Source: Roseobacter sp. HKCCD6576-2
GTDB taxonomy: Bacteria; Pseudomonadota; Alphaproteobacteria; Rhodobacterales; Rhodobacteraceae
Direction of reading: 5' to 3'
DNA length: 64,000 bases
Assembly: GCF_013179285.1 (NCBI RefSeq)
Contig: NZ_WVNW01000002.1
Coordinates: forward strand, 248,001-312,000
Below, in pieces: positions 34,038 through 43,348 of the stretch. A program made the translations under genes and the position numbers. The notes below the pieces were generated by a model. The model had not been told where the DNA came from and did not search any database. It saw nothing but the letters and a program-made list of their open reading frames with translations. Numbering within the stretch: position 1 is the first letter of the stretch; the number at the start of each line of letters is the position of its first letter.

Positions 34038-35462
34038 TCAGTCCTTGAGGCTTTCCTCACGCAGGCCATCGGCCAGGAGGTTCAGGCCCAAGACCATCGT
34101 CATCAGCGCCAGCGCCGGCGGCAGGGCCGGATGGGGATAGATGGTCAGAAGCCGCCGCCCCTCGTTGATGGTCGAGCCCCAATCCGGGCTCTCGGGGCTG
34201 ACGCCCAGGCCGAAGAAGCCCAAGGTCCCGAGAAGGATCGTGGTGTAGCCAATCCGCAAGCAGAAATCGACGATCAGCGGGCCCCGCGCATTGGGCAGGA
34301 TTTCCCAAAGCATGATGTACCAAGGGCCTTCGCCGCGGGTCTGTCCGGCGGCCACGTAATCCCGGGTTTTGATGTCGAGCACGATGCCGCGCACGATCCG
34401 GAAGACCGTGGGTGAGTTCACGAAGACCACCGAGACAAACACGATCAGGATGTTCCCCGGCATGGAGATCAGACCAAGCGGGTCTGCATCCCAGGCCAGG
34501 CCCAGATAGAGCCAGCCGCCGATGATGAGCGTTGCAATGATGTAGAAGTTACGCGTCATCGGTTGGGTGAAATACCGGCTGTTGAACAGGATCACGAAGA
34601 AGATAATCGGGAACAGGAACAGCACGGCGGCCATATAAGTCGGAATGCCCGAGGCGACGATTTCCGGTGTCACCAGCAGGTAGAACAAGAGGATCACCGG
34701 GAAGGCCAAGACCAGATTGGCGATGAAGGTCAGCGCGGTGTCGAATTTGCCGCCGAAATAGCCAGCGGGCAGGCCAAGCGTAATCCCCACCATGAAGGCG
34801 AAGAGCGTGGCAGCCGGGGCGATTTTTAGCACCTCGCGCGCCCCGAAGACCATCCGGGAAAACACGTCGCGGCCTAGATTGTCGCCGCCCAGAAGATAGA
34901 CCAGATAGTCGCCTTCATCAGGGTTGGGCAGGAAGGTGCCGGGCACTTCGTTGCGCATCTGGCTGATCACGTCGATCGGGCCATGGGTGCCGATCATATT
35001 GGCGAAGATTGCCGTCAGCATCCAGAACATGACAAGGAAGAAGCCCACCATGCCAATCGGGCTGTCGAAGAGTTTGCCATAGAGGCCGAGCTTGCGCTTG
35101 AAGTTGATCGAGAGTGCGAAGATGACGATAAGCGCGATCCAGACCGGCAAGAACTGCTGCCCCATGCCGCCGATGATGCCTTTGGCGGCAAGGTCGGATT
35201 GGACGATGCCACCGATGATCATGATCACGACGCAGGCCAGAAACAGCATCACTGCGTATTTCATCGCCATTAGCGCATAGTCATTGGCCGAGCGGGTCAT
35301 GGTGAAGGTGTGATCGGCATTGATCTGAACTTCGCCGGGTTTCACGCCGGCAAAATTTAGCACGAGTTGCGCCAAGAAGCCCAGAATGAAGACCACAACA
35401 GCGGCTAAGATCAGCGGGTTCAGGTAGGGGCCAAGGGAGCCTGTCCAGGTAATCGGGTCCAT
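34038..35462 (-). CDS. ABC transporter permease (DppC-like), long form
   Basis: This 474-residue permease has the usual binding-protein-dependent transport core in its C-terminal 300 residues, including YLLGGDNLGRDVFSRMVFGA, the EAA-type loop YVAAGQTRGEGPWYIMLWEI, and GFFGLGVSPESPDWGSTINE. Compared with DppC (about 300 residues) there is an N-terminal extension of about 130-170 residues with three hydrophobic segments (PLILAAVVVFILGFLAQLVL; YAVMLFLACVVIMIIGGIV; FLPVWIALIVIFALSI). Extra helices also interrupt the core near residues 285-330. The ribosome binding site AAGGAGGG precedes the ATG. Confidence 0.88.
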   Translation of the reverse strand: MDPITWTGSLGPYLNPLILAAVVVFILGFLAQLVLNFAGVKPGEVQINADHTFTMTRSANDYALMAMKYAVMLFLACVVIMIIGGIVQSDLAAKGIIGGMGQQFLPVWIALIVIFALSINFKRKLGLYGKLFDSPIGMVGFFLVMFWMLTAIFANMIGTHGPIDVISQMRNEVPGTFLPNPDEGDYLVYLLGGDNLGRDVFSRMVFGAREVLKIAPAATLFAFMVGITLGLPAGYFGGKFDTALTFIANLVLAFPVILLFYLLVTPEIVASGIPTYMAAVLFLFPIIFFVILFNSRYFTQPMTRNFYIIATLIIGGWLYLGLAWDADPLGLISMPGNILIVFVSVVFVNSPTVFRIVRGIVLDIKTRDYVAAGQTRGEGPWYIMLWEILPNARGPLIVDFCLRIGYTTILLGTLGFFGLGVSPESPDWGSTINEGRRLLTIYPHPALPPALALMTMVLGLNLLADGLREESLKD

Positions 35463-35476
35463 GTGTCAGGCCCTCC

Positions 35477-36565
35477 TTAAGAGATACGGATGCGTGGGTT
35501 CAGATACACATAGCCGATGTCTGATATCAGCTGTGTCATCAGGACCACGATCACGGCGACGATGGAGACCGACATCAGAAGTTCGATGTCGTTGTTGGAC
35601 GCGGCTTGCACCAGGGTCCAGCCAAAGCCGTTATAGTTGAAGAGGGTTTCCACAATCACCACCCCGGTCAGGAGCCAGGGGATTTGCAGCATGATCACCG
35701 TGAACGGCGCGATCAGCGCATTGCGGAGCGCGTGTTTCAGAACGATCTTGGTGAAACTCACGCCTTTCAGTCGCGCCGTGCGGATATATTGCGCGGTCAT
35801 CACCTCGGCCATTGAGGCGCGGGTCATCCGGGCGATATAGCCCATGCCGTAGAGCGCCAGCGTCATCACCGGCAGGGTGAAGTTCCAGAAGGTGATGTCA
35901 TCCATCGCGGATCGTGACGATCCTAAGAAGAGCGTGCGCCCATCGATCCAGCCTTGTTCGGCCAACCAGGGCGAGATGCCCGCCGTTGAGGAGGCCAAGA
36001 GCACGATGAAGATCACGCCGGAGACATATTCGGGTGTCGCCGTCGTTGCGATGGAGGCGGTGGAGAGCGTTCGGTCTAATCGTGACCCCTCGCGCATGCC
36101 CGCCAGGACGCCGACGATCAGGGCCGAGGGGATCATCACGATCAACACCCAGCCCATGAGTTTTCCGGTCAGAAGCAATCGTCCGCCAACGATGTTCGAG
36201 ACCTCATCATCCGAAACGGTGGAATAGCCCAGATCGCCCTGCAACATGCCGCAGAAGCGGGGCGCATCGGCCGGGTCCATCCCGAAATCGATACATCGAC
36301 CTGTGACCTCACCGGTCTCTTCATCGGTGCGGGTCCAGCCCGGAACCACGCCCAGCCATTGGCCGTAGCGGGTGATCATCGGGCCGCCATAGCCGTTATT
36401 GTCGAGCCAGCTGACCACCTCGGCATCGGTCATTCGGGCGTTGCCCTGCGTTTTCGCGAGCTTTTCGAGGTTCGGAAAGAGATTGGTCAGAAAGAAGACC
36501 ACAAAGGTGAGGCATAGCGCGGTCAGAAGCATCACGCCGAAGCGTTTCAGGATAAACAGTCCCAT
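35477..36565 (-). CDS. ABC transporter permease (DppB-like)
   Basis: This 362-residue inner-membrane permease starts with the usual DppB first helix (GLFILKRFGVMLLTALCLTF). It contains ATPEYVSGVIFIVLLA and the EAA loop YIRTARLKGVSFTKIVLKHA, and ends LISDIGYVYLNPRIRIS. A long periplasmic stretch (residues 35-120) lies between helices 1 and 2 and has two cysteines. It is second in the operon, 15 bases before the other permease. Confidence 0.9.
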   Translation of the reverse strand: MGLFILKRFGVMLLTALCLTFVVFFLTNLFPNLEKLAKTQGNARMTDAEVVSWLDNNGYGGPMITRYGQWLGVVPGWTRTDEETGEVTGRCIDFGMDPADAPRFCGMLQGDLGYSTVSDDEVSNIVGGRLLLTGKLMGWVLIVMIPSALIVGVLAGMREGSRLDRTLSTASIATTATPEYVSGVIFIVLLASSTAGISPWLAEQGWIDGRTLFLGSSRSAMDDITFWNFTLPVMTLALYGMGYIARMTRASMAEVMTAQYIRTARLKGVSFTKIVLKHALRNALIAPFTVIMLQIPWLLTGVVIVETLFNYNGFGWTLVQAASNNDIELLMSVSIVAVIVVLMTQLISDIGYVYLNPRIRIS

Positions 36566-36663
36566 ATTATTCCCTGTCGGTTCTTGCTCCGTGGCGGTGG
36601 AGCATCAGGCCTCATTGGTGGGCCCGTTTGATGGGGCGGGCAGTGGGCACCCGCAAATGTGGC

Positions 36664-36690
36664 ACGGGGCGGCCCATCGGACCGCCCCGT
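36664..36690 (-). promoter_or_regulatory. Stem-loop between the binding-protein gene and the permease genes
   Basis: On the minus strand ACGGGGCGG pairs with CCGCCCCGT (9 bp, loop 9), shortly after the binding-protein stop. There is no following T-run. A hairpin here often stabilises the binding-protein message or causes partial termination, which would explain more binding protein than permease. Confidence 0.5.
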
Positions 36691-36701
36691 CGCTTTTGAC
36701 C

Positions 36702-38345
36702 TTAGGCTTCGACGCCCAGGTAATGCACGTTGATCTCAAACTTCGGATGCATCTCCGCATTCACGACCGAGCCGGTGTGGTGGCGGAAGAGCGAGCGCCA
36801 GTAAGGCTGAAGCGTTACGGCTTGTTCCTGCATGATCGTCTGCAGGCGCACCATGATCTCGCGGCGCGCGCCGGCGTCTTGAATGCCGTTCGCCTGGTCT
36901 AGCAGGGTGTCGAACTCCTCGTTCGCGAAGCCAGATTCGTTCCAGGCCACGCCCGACCGATAGGCCAGGTTGAGGATCATCACGCCCAATTCGCGGTGGT
37001 TCCAGTTGGTCGAGCTGAACGGGTAGCTTGTCCAGTCGTTCCAGAAGGTCGAGCCGGGGATCACCGTCCGTGTGACGGTAAAGCCCGCATCGCGCAACTG
37101 TGCCGCGACCGCGTCGGTGGTGTTGCGGCGATAGTCGTCATCGATCGACATGATCTCGAACTCGAAATCGGCATGACCGGATTCCTGCAGAAGCGCATAG
37201 GCTGCGTCTTTGTCGATTTCCAGCGGCGGCAGTTCGGCATATTCCGGGTGGATCGGGCAGACATGGTGGTTTTCCGCCAACTCGCCCTGGCTGTTGATGC
37301 CGAGATCCAGGCAGACCTGCGGGTCAACCGCTTTGGCGATGGCCTGGCGCACCTGAAGGTTGTCGTAAGGCGCGTTGTTCTGGTTCGGGCGGATCACCAC
37401 GGTTGCGGCGGTCACAACATCGGATTGTTCCCACCCGATGGCCGCGAACAGATCGACAAATTCACCGACCGTCTCATAGGTCATGTCGAACTCGCCCGCT
37501 TCGGCACCGGCCAACCAGGCCGCCGGGTCTTGGCCGAGATCGATGAAGTCGATCTGGTCGAGATAGGCCTCGCCCCAATACTCATGATCGGCATTGCGTT
37601 CCAGCGTTGCCTGCACACCCACTTCGTAATTGGTGATGCGATAGGCGCCGGTGCCGACGCCGTGATCCAGCGGGTTGGTGCCGATCAGATCGCGGTGCTG
37701 AATGGCTGAGGGGTAGTCGGCGATGCCCGGAATGATCGTGATGTCGGCGGAGGGCAGGTTCAGCCGCACGGTGAGATCATCGACAATCTCAATCGCGCCT
37801 TCGACGGCGCGGTTGGTGTTGGGATCGACCATTGCGCCCATGCGCGCGGCCATCGAGTTACCTTCGGCATCGGCGTCACACCAGCCTTCGAAATTCGCCG
37901 CCACATCGGCTGCGGTGAAGTCGTCGCCATTGTTCCATTTTACACCCGGGCGCAGGCGCAGGGTGTATTGGGTGGCTTCATCATTCACCTCCCAACTGTC
38001 CAGCAGGATGCCGGAGAAGGAGCCGTCGGCGTTGTATTCGACCAGATACTCCAGGAAGCCGCGGCTCACATTGGCCATCTGGCTCCAGTCATAGGTGCGC
38101 GGGTCTTTCAGCGCGCGCACTTCCATCTGAATGCGCAGTGTACCGCCCATCGGCGGTGTCTGACGATGGCCCATGGCTTCGGCCGGGTTGAGTCCGATCA
38201 TCGAATAAGCGGTGGCGGTGGCGACCCCCAATGCGGAGGCCCGGACAAGGAATTCGCGACGGCTGAGTTGGCCCTGTCGATATTCCTCGGCATACATTTT
38301 GGCAGCGGGGTGAACCGCTTTACCCGTCTGTTTCATCGGTGTCAT
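36702..38345 (-). CDS. ABC transporter extracellular solute-binding protein (family 5, Tat-exported)
   Basis: This 547-residue protein has a twin-arginine signal ([13 protein letters not shown] at 28-40) followed by a hydrophobic stretch and a probable cleavage at AEAMG. The mature part is a family 5 binding protein: [57 protein letters not shown] and the C-terminal [16 protein letters not shown]. Family 5 members carry peptides, opines, nickel or sugars; the ligand is unknown. ATG 38345 follows GGGAG. It is the first gene of the operon and lies 215 bases from the AraC regulator. Confidence 0.92.
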   Translation of the reverse strand: MTPMKQTGKAVHPAAKMYAEEYRQGQLSRREFLVRASALGVATATAYSMIGLNPAEAMGHRQTPPMGGTLRIQMEVRALKDPRTYDWSQMANVSRGFLEYLVEYNADGSFSGILLDSWEVNDEATQYTLRLRPGVKWNNGDDFTAADVAANFEGWCDADAEGNSMAARMGAMVDPNTNRAVEGAIEIVDDLTVRLNLPSADITIIPGIADYPSAIQHRDLIGTNPLDHGVGTGAYRITNYEVGVQATLERNADHEYWGEAYLDQIDFIDLGQDPAAWLAGAEAGEFDMTYETVGEFVDLFAAIGWEQSDVVTAATVVIRPNQNNAPYDNLQVRQAIAKAVDPQVCLDLGINSQGELAENHHVCPIHPEYAELPPLEIDKDAAYALLQESGHADFEFEIMSIDDDYRRNTTDAVAAQLRDAGFTVTRTVIPGSTFWNDWTSYPFSSTNWNHRELGVMILNLAYRSGVAWNESGFANEEFDTLLDQANGIQDAGARREIMVRLQTIMQEQAVTLQPYWRSLFRHHTGSVVNAEMHPKFEINVHYLGVEA

Positions 38346-38560
38346 TGTCGTCTCCCTGTGACACGATTTGTTGTCAGTATTTCTTGATCGTTCTGAGCTT
38401 AGCAGCTTTTTTGCAATCTTGTGACGCGCATTGCGCAACATTCTATTCAAGGCGTCAATGGTCAGCACCGTCCATTAGTGTAATTTTTGCGACATTTGCC
38501 AGGTCAAAAAACGACATCGCGGCGAAATAATTCGCTTGCAAGATGAGTCGCCATGCTATC
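38346..38560 (-). promoter_or_regulatory. Promoter region of the ABC transporter operon
   Basis: This 215-bp AT-richer gap lies between the AraC gene end and the binding-protein start. It contains the palindrome GCGCATTGCGC (38426-38436). On the plus strand GCGACAT and ACGACAT recur as near-direct repeats around 38490-38515. These are candidate operator elements, not proven sites. Confidence 0.3.
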
Positions 38561-39352
38561 TTAGCGGCGCGGTTTGGCCCGAAATGCCGTGGGTGTTTGA
38601 CCGGTCGCCAGTGAGAAAGCCCGCGTAAAATAGGCCGGTGACGAGAAGCCGAGTTGATCGGAAATCGCCCGCGCCGACAGATCCGTATCGGCCAAGAGCG
38701 CCCGGGCCTCATGCATCAAGCGTTCATGTATCAATGCGTGGGCCGGTTTGCCGGCGGCCTCTTTGCAGACCCGGCTGAGATGTGTGGGGGTGATGTCAAG
38801 CCGGTCGGCATAATCGGCCACGCCCGCGCCTGTATGATAGCTGATGGCCAGAAGTTGGGCGAATTTCTCCACCAGGTGATGGGTCTTGTCCCGGGCAATC
38901 GCGCCCTCTTGGCGGGCAAGTTCGCGGGTGATCCAGGTCGAGATCAGCAACCCGTATCCTTTCAACGCCCGATCCATGGCTGGCGCCTGACCAGCAATCT
39001 CGCGCTCAATCCGTTCGATCCGCCCGGTCAAACTGGCCTGCGCCTCGATGTTTGAGACTCGCAAATGGAACGGCCGATCTGGCAGGTCGATTCCGGGATC
39101 CGGCGGAATCCGCAGCAACAGTCCTTGGATCTGTTGCGGCAATTCCAAAGACATCACCATGCCGGCGGGCACAAAGACGGCTGTGTTCGGCCCATAGCCC
39201 CGGGTGATGCAGCCGACCGAGACTCGGCCCTGACCGCGGGTGATCCAATAGAGATGATGCCGCGGGTTTGAATGCAATGTTTCCACGCGCCAAGTGGGGC
39301 GCATGCGCAATTGACCAAGAGAAGTGACGGCGTAGCTTTCGGACATCGCCAT
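38561..39352 (-). CDS. AraC family transcriptional regulator
   Basis: This 263-residue protein has an N-terminal cupin-like sensing part (RHHLYWITRGQGRVSVG, VFVPAGMVMSLELPQQIQG). Its C-terminal AraC/XylS double helix-turn-helix contains VADYADRLDITPTHLSRVCK and ARAISDQLGFSSPAYFTRAF. It is upstream of, and in the same direction as, the peptide-type ABC operon, 215 bases away. It is probably the regulator of that operon; the inducer is unknown. ATG 39352 is used; ATG 39346 is equally possible. Confidence 0.88.
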   Translation of the reverse strand: MAMSESYAVTSLGQLRMRPTWRVETLHSNPRHHLYWITRGQGRVSVGCITRGYGPNTAVFVPAGMVMSLELPQQIQGLLLRIPPDPGIDLPDRPFHLRVSNIEAQASLTGRIERIEREIAGQAPAMDRALKGYGLLISTWITRELARQEGAIARDKTHHLVEKFAQLLAISYHTGAGVADYADRLDITPTHLSRVCKEAAGKPAHALIHERLMHEARALLADTDLSARAISDQLGFSSPAYFTRAFSLATGQTPTAFRAKPRR

Positions 39353-39427
39353 TAACGCTACAGATTGAAAAAGTGAAAGGGAAGGGGCGTTTCGCAGGCC
39401 ATTTCCAACGGTCGTGCGAGAATTTGC

Positions 39428-40297
39428 CTATGGTTGCGCGATATGTTGCCAGCCTTTCATTCGGGCGCGGAACCATGTGCGCTGCCGTTTCGCATATTGG
39501 CGGGAGGCAAGGATCGCCGCGGTGCGGGCGTCCTCCAGAGATAGGTGGCCTTGCAGATGGGCGATGAGGTCGGGCGCGCCGATGGCCTTGGCGCTGCCGC
39601 CAGCCTGGGACCAGCGGGGCAGGTTGGCGCGGGCTTCGTCCAGGGCGCCGTCTTCCAGCATCTTGTCGAACCGGGTCTCGATCCGCGCGTTCAGCCATTC
39701 CCGATCTGCGTCAAGCAACAGCGGCTGACATTGATCGAGTGGCAGAAGCGGCGAGGCCGTCTCCGCTTGCCATCCAGAGAGTGGGCGGCCTGTGGCGCGC
39801 CACACTTCCCAACCGCGCTGAACGCGAGCGCGGTTCTGGCGGTCGATCCGCGCGGCAAGGACAGGGTCTGCCTGATCCAGCTCCGAGAGAAGCTGATCGA
39901 AGGGCAGAGCATCGGCCTCCTCCCGGATCGCAGGTGGGGTGCTCGGGATCTCGGCCAGCCCTTCGGTTAGCGCCCGAAAGTATAGCCCAGTCCCGCCGAC
40001 AATGATCGGACGGGGGCCGTCGAGCAGGGGCGTCAGATCGCGTAGCCAGGCTCCGACCGAATACTCGGCTTCGAACGGTACATGGCCATATAACGCATGG
40101 GGCGCGCGGGCCTCATCCTCTTTGCCGGGCCGTGCGGTCAGGATGCGCCAGCCGTCATAGACTTGCAGAGCATCCGCGTTGAGGATGCGCCCGCCCTGCG
40201 CCTCGGCAATGGCCAGAGCCAGCGACGATTTGCCGGATGCGGTGGCGCCAGCAATAAGAACCGGGCGAGATGGCGAGAGAGAGTTGATATCAAACAA
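39428..40297 (-). CDS. miaA: tRNA dimethylallyltransferase
   Basis: This 289-residue enzyme adds the dimethylallyl group of DMAPP to N6 of A37 in tRNAs reading U-initial codons. It has P-loop [15 protein letters not shown] at 17-31, [35 protein letters not shown], and the C-terminal [15 protein letters not shown]. It begins with TTG 40297, the only available start in frame; an in-frame TAA lies 30 bases upstream. Divergent from pyrH. Its substrate DMAPP comes from the pathway whose dxr is in the next cluster. Confidence 0.93.
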   Translation of the reverse strand: MFDINSLSPSRPVLIAGATASGKSSLALAIAEAQGGRILNADALQVYDGWRILTARPGKEDEARAPHALYGHVPFEAEYSVGAWLRDLTPLLDGPRPIIVGGTGLYFRALTEGLAEIPSTPPAIREEADALPFDQLLSELDQADPVLAARIDRQNRARVQRGWEVWRATGRPLSGWQAETASPLLPLDQCQPLLLDADREWLNARIETRFDKMLEDGALDEARANLPRWSQAGGSAKAIGAPDLIAHLQGHLSLEDARTAAILASRQYAKRQRTWFRARMKGWQHIAQP

Positions 40298-40424
40298 GGG
40301 CTTGCGGGTAATTCTTTATGTTGGAACTGAAACGGCCAGACTGGCGTTGAACACAATCCCCTTTTACGCCATGTTGCGGCAATCTCAATGATCGGCCTTG
40401 CCAGCCGCTGTTCCAGAGGACTTC

Positions 40425-41156
40425 ATGCCAGACGATACCGCCCCCGCACGCCCCGCCTATAACCGCGTGATGCTGAAGATTTCGGGCGAGGCGTTGATGG
40501 GGAGCCAAGGGTTCGGGCTGCATCCGCCGACGGTTGAGCGGATCGCCCAGGAGGTCAAATCGGTCCATGATCTGGGCGTCGAGATTTGTATGGTGATTGG
40601 CGGCGGCAATATCTTCCGGGGACTTCAGGGCTCGGCACAGGGGATGGAGCGCACGACCGCTGATTATATGGGTATGCTGGCCACGGTGATGAACGCGTTG
40701 GCGATGCAATCGGCTCTGGAATCGATGGGGGTCTTCACCCGGGTCATCAGCGCGATCCCGATGGATCAGGTTTGTGAGCCCTATATCCGCCGCCGCGCGG
40801 TGCGGCACCTGGAGAAGAAGCGGGTCGTGATTTTTGCGGCTGGGACGGGCAACCCTTATTTCACGACGGATACGGCCGCTACGCTGCGCGCCAATGAGAT
40901 GCGCTGCGAGGCGATTTTCAAGGGCACCAAGGTGGACGGGGTCTATGACAAGGACCCGGCCAAACATGACGACGCGCAACGGTATGACGAGATCAGCTAT
41001 GACGAGGTTCTGGCGCAGCATCTGGGCGTGATGGACGCCTCAGCGATCGCGCTGGCCCGCGAAAATGACGTGCCGATTATTGTGTTTAGCTTGGATGAAC
41101 CGGGTGGGTTCCGCGGGATCCTGGCCGGGGAAGGCACCTATACAAAGGTAATGTGA
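40425..41156 (+). CDS. pyrH: UMP kinase
   Basis: This 243-residue amino-acid-kinase-family enzyme phosphorylates UMP to UDP. Motifs: [14 protein letters not shown] at the N-terminus, [10 protein letters not shown], the catalytic region [15 protein letters not shown] and [23 protein letters not shown] 40425 has AGAGGA 5 bases upstream; an earlier in-frame TTG (40398) adds 9 residues and is less likely. It is the first gene of the long envelope cluster, with frr 49 bases downstream. Confidence 0.95.
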   Translation: MPDDTAPARPAYNRVMLKISGEALMGSQGFGLHPPTVERIAQEVKSVHDLGVEICMVIGGGNIFRGLQGSAQGMERTTADYMGMLATVMNALAMQSALESMGVFTRVISAIPMDQVCEPYIRRRAVRHLEKKRVVIFAAGTGNPYFTTDTAATLRANEMRCEAIFKGTKVDGVYDKDPAKHDDAQRYDEISYDEVLAQHLGVMDASAIALARENDVPIIVFSLDEPGGFRGILAGEGTYTKVM

Positions 41157-41205
41157 CCGCTTAGAAGCGGTCTTTGTCAGAGTTAAGAAAAAACGGGGCA
41201 GGGAC

Positions 41206-41769
41206 ATGTCCGACGATATCGAGATAGACCTAGACGATTTGGAACGCCGGATGGATGGCGCTTTGGCGGCGCTGAGGACAGAGTTTGCCTCGCTCCGCAC
41301 AGGGCGCGCCTCGGCGGCGATGCTGGAGCCGGTGCAGGTTGAGGCCTATGGTCAGATGACCCCGATCAACCAAGTCGGGACGGTGAATGTGCCCGAAAGC
41401 CGGATGGTCACGATCAACGTCTGGGACAAATCCATGGTCGGTAAGGTTGAGAAAGCCATTCGTGAAAGCGGCTTGGGCATCAACCCGCAGCTCAACGGCA
41501 CCATCATCATGCTGCCGATCCCCGAGTTGAACGAAGAGCGTCGCCGCGAACTGACCAAGGTTGCGGCGCAATATGCCGAAAGCGCCCGGGTGGCGATCCG
41601 CAATGTCCGTCGTGACGGGATGGATCAGATCAAGAAAGCCAAGGGCGACGGTATGTCCGAGGATGATCAGAAGCTTTGGGAATCCGAGGTGCAGGATCTG
41701 ACCGATGGCCATATCGGCAAGGTGGACAGCGCGCTTGAGACCAAGCAAGCCGAGATCATGCAGGTATAG
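41206..41769 (+). CDS. frr: Ribosome recycling factor
   Basis: This 187-residue protein splits post-termination ribosomes with EF-G. It shows the RRF fold: three-helix bundle parts [20 protein letters not shown] and [18 protein letters not shown], then [40 protein letters not shown] and the C-terminal [20 protein letters not shown]. The start follows GGGGCAGGG. Normal length for the family. Confidence 0.96.
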   Translation: MSDDIEIDLDDLERRMDGALAALRTEFASLRTGRASAAMLEPVQVEAYGQMTPINQVGTVNVPESRMVTINVWDKSMVGKVEKAIRESGLGINPQLNGTIIMLPIPELNEERRRELTKVAAQYAESARVAIRNVRRDGMDQIKKAKGDGMSEDDQKLWESEVQDLTDGHIGKVDSALETKQAEIMQV

Positions 41770-41805
41770 CGCACCCGCCGCTTTCGACCGAAAACAGGAG
41801 CCGAC

Positions 41806-42531
41806 ATGGCCGCCAAGAGTGACAGCGAACAGACACCGCGCCATGTGGCGATCATCATGGATGGCAATGGCCGGTGGGCGCAGATGCGCGGGCGGCCCCG
41901 GCTGGTCGGTCATCACGCAGGCGCGAAACGGGTGAAAGAGATTGTCCGGGCCTGCCCAGAGTTCGGCGTCGACTATCTGACGATTTTTGCCTTCTCGACC
42001 GAGAATTGGAAGCGGACGCAGACCGAAGTGGCCGGTCTGATGAAGCTTTTCAAACGCTATATCCGCCGCGAAACGCAATCTTTGTTGGATGAAAATGTCC
42101 GGGTGCGCTTCATCGGCGACCGGGTTAAGCTGGAGCCGGCGCTGGTTGACCTGATGGACAATCTGGAGCTTTTGACGTCGACCAATACCGGTATCAATCT
42201 GACGATCGCGCTGAATTATGGTGGCCGCGACGAGGTGGCCCGCGCCACGCGCCGCCTGGCGCATGATGTAGCGGCAGGCAAGCTTGACCCGCGCGACGTG
42301 ACCGACGAGACATTGCCGAAATACCTCGATACGTGCCTTCTGCCAGACCCCGATCTGGTGATCCGCACCTCCGGCGAGGCGCGGATTTCGAATTTCTTGC
42401 TCTGGCAATCGGCCTATGCCGAATATGAGTTCATCGATACGCTCTGGCCGGATTTCTCGCGCGCAGAGTTTGGTGACGTGCTGAGCCGCTTTGGGACTCG
42501 AGAGCGGCGGTTCGGCGCGGTGTCTGTCTGA
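41806..42531 (+). CDS. uppS: Undecaprenyl diphosphate synthase
   Basis: This 241-residue cis-prenyltransferase makes the C55 lipid carrier for peptidoglycan and O-antigen. It carries the family motifs HVAIIMDGNGRWAQMRGRPR, HHAGAKRVKEIV, IFAFSTENWKRTQTEV, NLTIALNYGGRDEV and DLVIRTSGEARISNFLLWQSAYAE near the C-terminus. CAGGAG precedes the ATG by 7 bases. It leads the phospholipid and isoprenoid part of the cluster (cdsA, dxr). Confidence 0.95.
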   Translation: MAAKSDSEQTPRHVAIIMDGNGRWAQMRGRPRLVGHHAGAKRVKEIVRACPEFGVDYLTIFAFSTENWKRTQTEVAGLMKLFKRYIRRETQSLLDENVRVRFIGDRVKLEPALVDLMDNLELLTSTNTGINLTIALNYGGRDEVARATRRLAHDVAAGKLDPRDVTDETLPKYLDTCLLPDPDLVIRTSGEARISNFLLWQSAYAEYEFIDTLWPDFSRAEFGDVLSRFGTRERRFGAVSV

Positions 42532-42547
42532 CCCCGGTTCGGCCCAA

Positions 42548-43339
42548 ATGAGCCTCAATCGCGATAGCTTCTCTGATTTGGCGGCACGGTCGGCCACGGG
42601 CATGGCGATGGCCGTTGTTGGCCTTACGGCGGTTTGGATGGGCGGCGCGGTGTTTGTCGGCCTGGTCATTTTGATCGTGGGCGTGTTGGTCTGGGAACTG
42701 GTGCGCATGCTGGGTGGCGGTTTGCGCCGGGCGATCGTTCTGGGATGCTTGGCTGCGGGCTTGTTGCTGGCGGCGAAACTCTTGCCCATCGGGCTTGGTT
42801 TGCCGCTGCTTTTGCTGGTCGGCATTCTGGGGATCGGCGTGCTAGAGAAGAACCGAACGCTTTACATCATGTACGCCGCTTTGATCATGTTCGCGGGCTT
42901 CGGCCTTCTGGTGCATCGCGAGGATTTCGGCCTGACCTGGATGCTGTGGCTGGTTCTGGTCGTGGCTGCGACGGATGTGTTCGGCTATTTCGCGGGGCGG
43001 ATTTTCGGCGGGCCGAAGTTTTGGCCGCTGGTCAGCCCGAAGAAGACATGGTCTGGCACAGTTGCCGGTTGGGTCAGCGCGGGCTTGGTCGGTGCGGCCT
43101 TTATGAAGGCGACAGGCTCTGGCGTGGAACTGATCGGCATCTCCGTCGCGCTGAGCATGGCCAGCCAAATGGGCGATATCGCCGAAAGCGCCTTGAAACG
43201 CAGGGTGGGGGTCAAGGACAGCTCGAACCTATTGCCCGGCCATGGCGGGATGTTCGATCGGTTTGACGGAATGCTTGGGGCCGCGCTTTTGCTACTGCTG
43301 GTGGAGAGCTTTGCGGAGTTTCCGCCGACGCCGATTTAG
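42548..43339 (+). CDS. cdsA: Phosphatidate cytidylyltransferase
   Basis: This 263-residue membrane enzyme activates phosphatidic acid with CTP to CDP-diacylglycerol. It has several membrane helices and the C-terminal signature KTWSGTVAGWVSAGLVG followed by SQMGDIAESALKRRVGVKDS and LLPGHGGMFDRFDGMLGA. ATG 42548 is used; a longer in-frame start would overlap uppS. It starts 16 bases after uppS ends. Confidence 0.94.
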   Translation: MSLNRDSFSDLAARSATGMAMAVVGLTAVWMGGAVFVGLVILIVGVLVWELVRMLGGGLRRAIVLGCLAAGLLLAAKLLPIGLGLPLLLLVGILGIGVLEKNRTLYIMYAALIMFAGFGLLVHREDFGLTWMLWLVLVVAATDVFGYFAGRIFGGPKFWPLVSPKKTWSGTVAGWVSAGLVGAAFMKATGSGVELIGISVALSMASQMGDIAESALKRRVGVKDSSNLLPGHGGMFDRFDGMLGAALLLLLVESFAEFPPTPI

Positions 43340-43348
43340 AGGACCAGT

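Noticed and set aside
41230-42825. 531-codon minus-strand frame across frr, uppS and cdsA
   Set aside because: Runs antisense through three conserved genes; composition is typical of high-GC shadows.
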